Shown here: piece by piece, positions 1 through 9,900 of the stretch
How the letters are laid out: every line of letters begins with the position of its first letter
How positions within the stretch are numbered: position 1 is the stretch's first letter
DNA from: an uncultured beta proteobacterium
Lineage (GTDB): Bacteria; Pseudomonadota; Gammaproteobacteria; Burkholderiales; Burkholderiaceae_C
Length of the DNA: 10,842 nucleotides
Direction of reading: 5' to 3'
Assembly: GCA_903870955.1 (NCBI GenBank)
Contig: CAIQEX010000532.1
Span: 1-10,842 of the forward strand
The notes under the pieces: generated by a model
Databases searched by the model: none
Seen by the model: the letters and a program-made list of their open reading frames with translations, nothing else
What the model was told of the DNA's origin: nothing
Program-made: the position numbers and the translations under genes

Positions 1-1
1 G

Positions 2-766
2 GCGCCCAAGGAATGCTTTGGCTGTCACGAAAAAGACGATAAGCACAAGACCAATCTGGGCAAAACGTGCGCTGACTGCCATAACGAGCAGGACTGGAAG
101 AACACCGAAGGCCGCTTCAAACACGACAAGACCAAATTCCAGTTGCGCAACGCCCATGCCGCGCCCACCGTGAAATGCGTGGCCTGCCACAAAGACCTGA
201 CCAGTTTCCGCAACACCCCGCTGTTGTGCATAAATTGTCACAAGAAAGACGACAAGCACGAAACCCAGCTAGGTGATAAATGTGAATCCTGTCACAACGA
301 CAAGGCCTGGAAAGGCACTACTTTCAACCATGGTAAATCTCGCTTCCCGCTGACCGGTCAGCACATTGTTGTGGAATGCAAAAAGTGCCACGAAACAATG
401 CGTTACAAAGACGCACCCCGCGACTGCTATTCATGCCATAAAAAGGACGACAAGCACAAGCAAGTGTTCGGAACGCGCTGCGAATCGTGTCACAACACCC
501 GGGCCTGGACGACGTGGTCTTTCAACCACGATACCCAGACCAAGTACCGCCTGGAGGGCTCTCACGTCAAGGTGACCTGTGAAAGCTGTCACAAACAGGT
601 AGCACCATCGGGTAAGGACGCTGCGCCTTTGGGAAGTGCTTGTGTAACGTGCCACCGCAAGGACGATGTGCACAATGGCGGCTTCGGCCCCCGCTGTGAC
701 CAGTGCCACCAGGTGGAAAGTTGGAAAAAAGTGAAGACGCGTGTGGGTCAGGTGCCGGATAAATGA
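2..766 (+). CDS. Multiheme c-type cytochrome with three-heme modules, 5'-truncated
   Basis: The reading frame enters from upstream at base 2 and ends at TGA 764-766, leaving 254 residues; start and any signal peptide are outside. Eleven CXXCH sites are visible: CFGCH, CADCH, CVACH, CINCH, CESCH, CKKCH, CYSCH, CESCH, CESCH, CVTCH, CDQCH. They fall into modules of 66-72 residues with three hemes each; the first hemes of successive modules begin at 14, 227, 425 and 641. Each module reads roughly CxxCHxKDDxH, then G(x)2CxxCHNxxxW, F(N/K)H, and GxHxxxxCxxCH. The last module stops after its second heme with a short basic tail. Three non-heme His per module (KDDKH, FNH and one before the third heme) match three hemes, suggesting bis-His ligation. 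The Lys/Asp-rich modules differ clearly from the neutral downstream protein. Role inferred: periplasmic or extracellular electron carrier working with the giant cytochrome 40 bases downstream. A more exact family cannot be assigned without the N-terminus. Confidence 0.95.
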   Translation, partial: APKECFGCHEKDDKHKTNLGKTCADCHNEQDWKNTEGRFKHDKTKFQLRNAHAAPTVKCVACHKDLTSFRNTPLLCINCHKKDDKHETQLGDKCESCHNDKAWKGTTFNHGKSRFPLTGQHIVVECKKCHETMRYKDAPRDCYSCHKKDDKHKQVFGTRCESCHNTRAWTTWSFNHDTQTKYRLEGSHVKVTCESCHKQVAPSGKDAAPLGSACVTCHRKDDVHNGGFGPRCDQCHQVESWKKVKTRVGQVPDK

Positions 767-807
767 ATACGAAATCAAAATACATCAATGTGCGAGGGAG
801 CCGCTAA
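763..807 (+). promoter_or_regulatory. Possible coupling mini-ORF (14 codons) linking the two cytochrome genes
   Basis: An ATG at 763-765 overlaps the stop of the upstream gene (ATGA, 763-766). It opens a frame of 14 codons (MNTKSKYINVRGSR) ending in TAA at 805-807, which overlaps the ATG of the giant cytochrome (TAATG, 805-809). A weak AGGTG at 750-754 lies about 8 bases upstream of this ATG. Such stop/start overlaps are a known way to couple translation by reinitiation. That this one is translated is inference; in a 40-base gap it may be chance. Confidence 0.25.
794..800 (+). promoter_or_regulatory. Ribosome binding site of the giant cytochrome
   Basis: The purine-rich GAGGGAG ends six bases before the ATG at 807. 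It is the strongest Shine-Dalgarno-like sequence near the gene start and fixes that start, since the encoded N-terminus is a good signal peptide. The site lies within the small upstream reading frame 763-807. Confidence 0.8.
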
Positions 808-932
808 TGGCCAAGCTGATTAACCTGCTTGCGCGACTGCGTGGGCACATAGGGCGACCAAGCTTTGCTGGTCTTTTGGCAATGCTGCTTGTGGCAACGT
901 TGCAGTTCAGTGCCACGCAACCCGCACAAGCC
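807..932 (+). other. Sec signal peptide of the giant cytochrome
   Basis: Residues 1-42 show a basic n-region (K3, R10, R12, R17), a hydrophobic core around residues 20-32 (FAGLLAMLLVATL) and a likely signal peptidase I site after AQA (residues 40-42), giving a mature start QQVGADF. No Cys lies near the cleavage site, so it is not a lipoprotein signal. Export by Sec is required for c-type heme attachment in the periplasm. Confidence 0.88.
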
Positions 933-3900
933 CAACAGGTAGGCGCTGACTTTGATCACAGCAGTACCGGCTATGTACTCAACGCGCAGCACCAGAACGT
1001 GCGTTGCGAAACCTGCCACGTCAAGGGTGTTTTCAAGGGCACGCCCAAAGACTGTGAGTCATGCCACGGTTGGAATAATCCGCGCGCCACGTTCTCGGTC
1101 ATGCCGGTAACCCACATCCCGACGGGCAACGCCACGTGTGAAAGCTGCCACCAAGCCAATATGGCGCAGTTTGTGGACGCCACCCGCACTTTTAATCACG
1201 CTATGGTGAGATCACTGACCTGTGTGAACTGCCATAGTTCCAACAACCCGCACCCCAATGTGCGGACCAATCCTTCGGATGCCACCCACCAAGCCGTTAT
1301 GGCGCAAGGCCAGGCATGCGACCAGTGCCACACCACGATTGTGTTTACGGGCCCCAAGAAGCCAAGCAATCACATCCCCATCTCTCCTCTGGCATCCTGT
1401 GCCTCGTGCCACACCAACGCCGACTATGGAGTGATGCCAAGCATTACGGCCATTCACGCCAATGCGCCATCGTCGAACACCAATTGTGCTGATTGCCATA
1501 GCGCTTCAAATGCGGCCAAGTTTGCAACTGCCAAGATGGTGCCGCCCTTGATGGCGCCACCCACGGGCCACGTGGCCATGAATAACCAGGCTTGCGAAAC
1601 CTGCCACGTGGGAGCGATAGGCAGTCTGCAGTTACCCGTCGTTGATGGCGCCAAATTTAGCGGCTCGGCCTTTAGCCATGCCGGCATCACAGGAGGCTGT
1701 GCCTCGTGCCACGCTGCGAATGCCGTGGTCGGTTTTGGCATTAACAACATCATCCAGATGCCGTGGGCTGGTTCCCCGGCGCATATCCCAACGACAGCAG
1801 CATGCGAGTCTTGCCACAAGAGTGCGCCGTCTGGTTTGGTGCCTGGTAATGCCATCAACGCGATTGGTGCAACAGAGTTCATGTCGCCACCTCCTGCAAA
1901 TGCGGATATCCATGCCAACGTGACGTCCGGCTGCGCGGCCTGCCACGGCAACGCCATGGACTGGCAGGGCATGGGGCTGTATCCCCGCACTTCGACTTTC
2001 ACCACCATTGGGGCCAGCTACTTTGGGTTCCAGACCCGCCCGGGCGCTGGTGGGCCATACGCACTGGCCGATGCAAGTCATGCGGCCGTGCTCGGTGGTC
2101 GGGGCGCCACGGACGATTGTTCCCAGTGCCACACGGTTGCTGCCGGATTTGGAGCGCCGTCCAAGGGCTCCAACCACATTCCAACAGTCGCGCCATGTAG
2201 CAATTGCCACAAAGGCGCAGACTACAAGGCGATGCCAGCCGTATACGACATTCACACCAATGTCGATACGACATCGTGCAAGGCCTGCCACGCTGACACC
2301 ACCACGTACCCGATGACGCCGGTCATCACTGCACCGCCGACAGGGCACGTTAACTTTGTGTCGACGATGGATTGCCAGACCTGCCACGTAGGGCCCAACT
2401 CGAGCATTCAGTCGGTAGCCAGCATTTCCAACGGTTCCAATTTCAAGAACTCCGCCTATGTGCACAACGGACCGGCCACCGGTTGTGACACCTGCCACGG
2501 AACGGGTGCTGCAACAGCCAACCTCTACGGTGTAGTGCCCAAAAACATTGCCTCTCTGGCTCCGGGACACTTGCCTATCAACAGCGGAGCAGCTTGCGAG
2601 GCTTGCCACAAATCCGCACCCGGCGCGACACAGATCCCGTTGACGGGCGCCATTGGCGGAAATCCGACCTTTGCGGGCGCGATTTTCAACCACAGTTACA
2701 CCTCAGCAACCTGTGCCTCATGCCACGGTCAGGGCGTGAGTGGCTCCAGTTTTGCGGGTAGCCCCAACATTCTGGTCATGCCTTCTTCGGCTGCACCGAG
2801 TGACACTTCCCACATTCCGACCACGGCCGCATGCGAGGCTTGCCACGGCAGCACCTATCCCGCGGGAGACTATTCGCTGAGTGCAACCAAATCGGTACCC
2901 GGCAGTGGCTTCTTGGCGCTCAAGCCATCCCCTGCCCAGATCCATAACAACTCCAGCGCGAGTTGCTCCACCTGCCATGAAGTGGGTAGCTGGGTTAGTG
3001 TCGGCCCGGCTCAGTATCCGCGTACGACCACCTCACCCTATGTGTCCGGCGCGTATTTCGGCTTTCAGGTTCGACCCACCACCACCGGCGCTGGCCAATA
3101 CTCAATTCAGGACAACACACCGCACCCTGTTACGGGCGAGTGCTCCGATTGCCACAGCAGCTATGTGGGTGGTTTTGCCGCTCCGGTGAAACCCACCGGA
3201 CATATTCCGGTCACTACGTCGGGTTGCGCCTCGTGCCACAAGGACCCCAGTTACACGGTCATGCCGGCGATTGCCGACATTCACAACGCCAGCAATATCG
3301 ATTTGACGCAAAAGTGCCAGGTCTGCCACGCCGATACCACCACCTACCCGATGGTGCCGGTTATCAAGGCGCCGCCGACGGATCACATTGCCCAAGCTAA
3401 TCTGGATTGCAAGGATTGCCACGTTGGCCCTAACTCCAGCATCTTGTCTGTGGCGACGATCAGCAATGGATCCAGCTTCAGAAATTCTGCCTACGTGCAC
3501 GATGGTACGGGCGTTGGCTGTGATACTTGCCACGGTTCGGGTGCGGCCACGGCCAATCTGTATGGCGTGGTGCCCAAGAACATTGCAACGCTTGCACCAG
3601 GGCATTTGCCGATCACCAGCGGAACGGCTTGCGAGGCTTGCCACAAAGCCAGTCCGGGAGTAACCCAGGTGCCATTGACGGGCGCCATCGGCGGTTCACC
3701 GACCTTTGCTGGTGCGACCTTTAACCACAACGCGACCACCGTCAGTTGTGCAACCTGCCATGGTCAGGGAATCAGCGGTTCCAGCTTTGCGGGCAGCCCG
3801 AGCATCGTTGTAATGCCAGCCTCCAGTACGCCCGGACCGAACTCGCACTTGCCGTCAACGGCGGATTGCCAGACCTGCCACACGGTTAAGCCCTCGGGCG

Positions 3901-6900
3901 ATATCTCTGCGAACGCGCCTGCCGCAACGACGTTCAAGACTTCGTTGCCTACGGCCGCCAACATCCACGCCAACACCACCACAGGTTGTTCTGGTTGCCA
4001 TGAAAGCGGCACCTGGCTCGGTATGGATTTGCCTTTGTATAAAGCAAACCCAACCGGTACGACCTATGTTTCAGGGACTGCCTACCACGGCTTCCAGACC
4101 CGTCCGACATTGAGCGGCGGACTCAACTCGATAGCTGACCCCACGCCACACCCTGTAACGGGTGAGTGCTCGAACTGCCACGGCAGCTATAGCGCCGCAG
4201 GTTTTGGCGCGCCGGCGAAACCCGCAGGTCACATTCCGACGATTACATCGGGTTGCGCTAGCTGCCACACGAGTTCTGACTATTCCGTGATGCCGGCGAT
4301 TTCTGATATCCATAACTCCAGCAATATCGATTCGTCATCGTGCAAGGTTTGCCACGCCAACACCACAACCTACCCGATGTCGCCGGTCATCAAGGCACCG
4401 CCGACGGGACACGTTGACCCGGGTACCCTGGATTGCCAGGATTGCCACGTTGGGCCTAATTCCAGTCTGGCCTCGACGACGATTGTCAATGGTGCCAACT
4501 TCCAAAACTCCGCCTATGTGCACAACGGAACCGCAACTTGCGCTAGCTGCCACGGCTCTGGCGCTGCACCCATCTTTGGCGTGGTACCCAAGAATATTGC
4601 CAGCTTGACGCCCGGACATTTGTCCGTATCGGTCAAACCTGAATGCGGCAGTTGCCACACTGCACCCGGTTCGACCCAGTATCCCGTCAGCGGTGCTATG
4701 TCCGGCATGCCTACTTTCGCCGGCGGCACCTTCAACCATGACGCGACCAACGCCAGTTGTGCGGCTTGCCATGGACAAAGCGTCAAGCTGTCGAATTTTG
4801 CAGGTAACCCGACCATCCTGCTGATGCCGCAATCGAGCATTCCGGGCACTGACGCGCACATTCCTACTACCGCCGCCTGTGACGTGTGCCACGGTAGCGC
4901 GCCAACCGGCTCCTTCGATTTGAATAACACCAAGAGCGTGGGCGCCAGTGGATTCAGGACGCCAGCACCTGGAACCCAGGTGTTGCATGCCAACGTATCC
5001 GCGAGTTGCTCCACTTGCCACGAATCCGGCAAGTTGTGGGCAGGGGTGGAGCCAGCCTTGTACCCGCGTGACGCGACCTTCCCGGGCACGCCACCTTACA
5101 AAGGATTCCAGACCCGACCCAACCTGAGCGGATTTACCTACTCATTGCCCGATGGCTCGCACCCCGCCTCAGGCGAGTGTTCGGGTTGCCACAGTGTGGC
5201 GGCTGGATTTGGCCCGGTTGCCAAACCCACAAACCACATTCCGGTCACTACAGCGGGCGATGCCAACTGCTCCTTGTGCCACAAGAGCGCTGATTACACG
5301 GTGATGCCGAGCCTGTCGGACATCCACACCCATGCGGGCAAGACGCTGTGTTCTGATTGCCACACCACCACCAACGCTGCCAAATACCCGATGACGCCAG
5401 CGATCATGGTGCCGCCCGCCGGTCACATTGACCAAGGGACTTCGGGCTGTGCAGATTGCCACGTGGGAACCGGTTCGAGCATGACATCCGCCACGCCGGT
5501 GCCGGATGGCGCGCTGTTTAAAGGTTCGTTGTTCAATCACAGCGGCATTGCGGTTGCCTGTGCGATATGCCATGGCTCAACCGTCCCGAAGACTGGCTTC
5601 TATGGCGTGGTGCCCAAGGCCATTTCCAACTTGCAGCCTAAGCACATGCCAACTACGGACAGCTGTACCGACTGCCACACCAACAGTGTGCCGACAGGTC
5701 TGGTGCCGTCGAATGGCATGAAGACATTTGCCGGGGCGCAGTTCAGTCACAACGGCATTTCGTCGGGTTGTGACGCCTGCCACGGTCCCAACATCGTCCC
5801 GGGAAGCTTTGCGGGCAGCCCGAGTATTGTGGTGATGCCTGCGACCAGTCCAGCCGGCCCTCAGGCGCACATTCCGTCATCCACGACCTGCGAAACATGC
5901 CACAGCCGTAGCCTGCCGTCCGGACTTTTGGCCGGCAGCGCCAGCAAGCTAACGGGTCCCGGAACGGGCTTCCAGGTGGGGGCACCCAATTCGAAGGAGA
6001 CGCACACCGGCGTAAACGGCAGCTGCGCAAGCTGCCATGGCGACGGAATGCAGTGGATTGGCATGAGTCTGTACCCAAGCCTGCCGTCGTCCACGTATGT
6101 GGCGCATGCCAACTACACTGGATTCCAGACGCGTCCGGGTGCGGGCGGTCCTTTTGCAATCAACGACTCGACCCACCCCGGTGCCGGTCTGGATTGCTCG
6201 AACTGCCACACCAGCTTTACCAGTTTTGGTCCGCTGACCTTGCCTGGCGGGCATATTCCAGTCGCAACTTCCGCGGTCTGCGGTGACTGCCATACCAACT
6301 TCTCGACACCGCCGACGAGCCTGACCGCCATTCACGCCAAGGCGCCGTCCACGACTACCAATTGCGTGCAATGCCACGACGCAACCAACGCCAAAGACTT
6401 CGTGCTGATCAATCCGATCGTAGTTCCCAGTGTGGATCACGTTCCGATGGTTGGCGCAAGCTGCGAGAAATGCCATATGGGCGCCAACTCCAGCATCAAG
6501 GGTGGAGCGGTGAAAGATGGAGACAAGTTTGCCGGTTCACTGTTCGACCATAACGGTGTCAGCTCGGGCTGCGATGTCTGCCATGGTGTCAATGTGGATA
6601 GCACGACATTTATTGGTCTTCCAAACATCAAGGCCCTCACGTACACGGGCGCCCTGCCGCACATGAAGGTTGGTACCAACGGTTGCGAAGCCTGCCACAC
6701 CAACAGCGTGCCGGTTGGACAAGTGCCAGCTGCCAACATGAAGACGTTTGCCGGTGCCAGCTTTACGCATAGCAATAACGCGACCGCGTGCGAAGTCTGC
6801 CATGTGCCAAGCCCAGGAGTTGCCACATTCATGGGTAATCCCAAAATTGTGGGTATGCCGCCGACCAGTCCGTCTGGCTCGCAGGCACACATTCCTTCAT

Positions 6901-9900
6901 CCACCACGTGCGCAAGCTGTCACAGTGGCAGTACGCCCGCAGGCCTGATAGCAGGAAGCGCAACCAAGGCCATTGGCAGTACCGGCTTCAAGACTTCGTT
7001 GCCAGACTCCGCCACGATTCACGCCAACTCTGACACCACCAGTTGCAACGTCTGCCATGAGAGCGGTAAAGACTGGGCCAGTGTCGGCACGTACACGCGC
7101 GGACCGCAAAACACGCCGTTGGCCGGCACCCTGTTTACCGGGTTCCAGACGCGTCCAATTTCTGGAGGTGGAACCTATTCGGTCAACGACGCTGCCCACG
7201 TCGGAGTGGGTGTTGGGGATTGCAGCAACTGCCATACGGGCTTCACTGGCTTTGGCCCGCCGTCGTTGCCCGCCAACCATATTCCCTATTCCACGGCGAA
7301 CACAACCACCTGCGGTAGTTGCCATAAGGTGGCCGACTATTCCGTCTTCCCGGCCTATGCGGACATTCACAAAAATGCCCAGTCGACGACGACCAACTGT
7401 GTGCAATGCCACAGCGCTACCAATGCTGCGACCTACAACCTGCTTTCTGGCATGAAAGGCAAACTGGTGGCACCTGCGACCACGGGTAACAAGCACATCG
7501 ATATGGCCGCTTTGAGCTGCGAAACCTGCCACGTGGACAGCCTGACGGGTCTTACCACCACCACGACCAGTTTCGCGGGCGGTAAGTACAGCCATCAAGG
7601 GGTGACGACGGGATGCAATGCTTGCCACGTCAGTGGAACCGGTCCGTTCCAGGGTACGTTGAATATCATTGTGATGCCGCCAACCACGGGAACCGGATCA
7701 TCCACATCACATTTGCCGACCTCCACGACCTGTGAGGATTGCCATGCAGGCAGTACACCGTCGGTCTTGCTGCCGGCGGTTACAACCAAGACGGCATCGG
7801 CCAATGATTTCGCATTGCCCGTGCCTACCGCCGCGATGAACCACAAGAACGTCACGGGTTCCTGCTCCACGTGCCATGACGCGGGAGGTACCAGCACCGC
7901 CGATGTCTGGATGAACATGGCTGCCTACCTGGGTCAGACCAACGTAAACGGACCTGCGCCGTACAAGGGATTCCAGACGCGTCCTAACGCGGCCGGAGGC
8001 ACCTTCAAAGCGAAAGATGCAATTCACCCAGCGACCGGTGATTGCTCCACGTGCCATACCAGCTTTACGGACTTTGCGTCAGCCGTGCTACCGCAGTTCC
8101 ACATTCCCACGAGCACGCTGGTTTGTACGAACTGCCATACGACCAGCAATTACGCGACGATGCCCACGCTGACGAACATTCACAAGTACGCGCCAGCTAA
8201 CGCTCAGCAGGGCAACTGCCAGCTTTGCCACAGCGCAGCCAATGCGGCGACCTACATGCAACTGGCAGGGTTGGCTGGAAAGCTGAAGTACCCGACAAAC
8301 GTTGGCTCAGCCAACGGCCACGTCGACATGGCCGGCCTGGACTGTGTGAATTGCCACGTGGGAACGGGTTCGAGCATTGCAGCCAATGCCTTGCCTGTCC
8401 AGAATGGAGCGCTCTTTACCAACTCGGCCTATATCCATACCGGTGTCACTGCGAATTGCGCTTCTTGCCATGGTGACGGGGTGACTGCCCTGAGTTTCCT
8501 GGGTCAGACGCCCAAACCCATTCCAAACGGGCACGTGCCAAATAACGGATCACAAGACTGTGTGGCCTGCCACACCACGGCCCCAGCTGGTTTGATTCCG
8601 TACGCAGGTGCAACGGCAGCCGCTCAGACCTTTGCCACTACCAAGTACAGCCACAACGGTATTACTTCAAACTGCCAGGCCTGCCACGCTGGAGGCACGA
8701 CCTTTTTGGGCATTACGAACAATGTGGTCTTAAGCAACTTCAGTACCCATATTCCGACGACCCTGGCTGCTGCCGCCAAGCCGGATTGCGCGAGCTGCCA
8801 TTTGGGCAGCACACCTTCTGCGTTGGTCACATGGACCAAGGGCGCTGTGCCGAAAACCGCTGGCAATACGGGGTTCAAGACGCCCATTCCAACTGGCTCC
8901 ATGATTCACGCGAATGTGACTTCAGGTTGTATCGGATGCCATGAAAAGGGTATGTCCTGGCTCGAAGTTGACACCACTTTCTACAACCGTACGCCTACGG
9001 TCAAGACGGCAGGTGCCAATTATCTTGGTTTCAATACCCGACCTAGCGCCAACGGCACGGGCTTCTCGATTCCTGATGCCAACCACCCCACGACGGGCGA
9101 CTGCTCAAATTGCCACGGAAGCACCGCGAGCTTCTCGGTGTCTGCGGTACCGACCAATCACATTCCGTATGCGACAACGGCAACTTGCGACAAATGCCAT
9201 ACCAACATCAACCTGGTTGCAGGCAATGCCGACTTCTCGCAAATGCCGACCTTGACGAATATCCACGCGTACGCTCCGTCTACGACGACCAACTGCGCGC
9301 AGTGTCACGATTCGGCTAACGCGACCAAATACAACGCAGGTGGCGTCGTGATCAAGTCGCCTGCGAGCGTAACGAAGCACGTGCCCTATGGAACGGTAGC
9401 CTGTGAGACCTGCCACACAGGACTTACCCCCGTGGTGGAAACCACCAAGTTTTCGGGCGGCAAGTTCAGCCACTCCGGTATCACAACCGGTTGCGCAACC
9501 TGCCATGGCAATGGTCTGGCGGCAAACAACTTCTATGGCATTACGAACCTGATTGCGATACCGACCACGGCGACCATGGGCGCTTCTTCGCATATTCCAT
9601 ACACGGCAGCCTGCGAAGCCTGCCACACCGGTACCGGTGCTATCCCCAGTGCACTGCTGTCTGTGACAGGAGCGCCCGCCGTTTCGTCCGGATTCAGGAC
9701 GCCAGCACCTACTGGCGGCAATATCCACAGTGGTATCAGCGCAGGTTGCAATAGCTGCCATGACACCAACTACGTGTGGAAGGGCGTGGATCTGTACCCG
9801 ATCAACCCGAGCGCCATCACCGCCAACGGCAGCTACACCGGCTTCCAGACGCGACCTGTTGCATCTCCGGTGACCACGGCGCTGGGCAAGTTTGGTATTA

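Noticed and set aside
767..806. Transcription terminator or promoter between the two cytochromes
   Set aside because: The gap is 40 bases with no inverted repeat followed by a T-run and no convincing -35/-10 pair; operon organisation is more likely.
882..884. Alternative start ATG (residue 26) for the giant cytochrome
   Set aside because: It sits in the middle of the hydrophobic core, would remove the basic n-region, and has no good ribosome site; ATG 807 has GAGGGAG and gives a full signal peptide.
1632..2693. Long reverse-strand open frame (353 codons)
   Set aside because: It lies wholly inside the giant cytochrome gene. Its translation is Arg/Gly/Val-rich without a recognisable domain, and its openness follows from the repeated codon pattern of the + strand gene.
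6897..7628. Reverse-strand open frame (243 codons); similar ones at 4335-5021 and 9105-9914
   Set aside because: They recur at comparable places in successive repeat units and mirror the coding strand; no own ribosome site or family signature. Shadows of the repeats.
7221..8042. Frameshift or assembly error as the cause of the shorter units
   Set aside because: The frame is preserved across all short units, two complete heme sites with their His are lost as a block, and the same variant occurs three times with diverged sequence.
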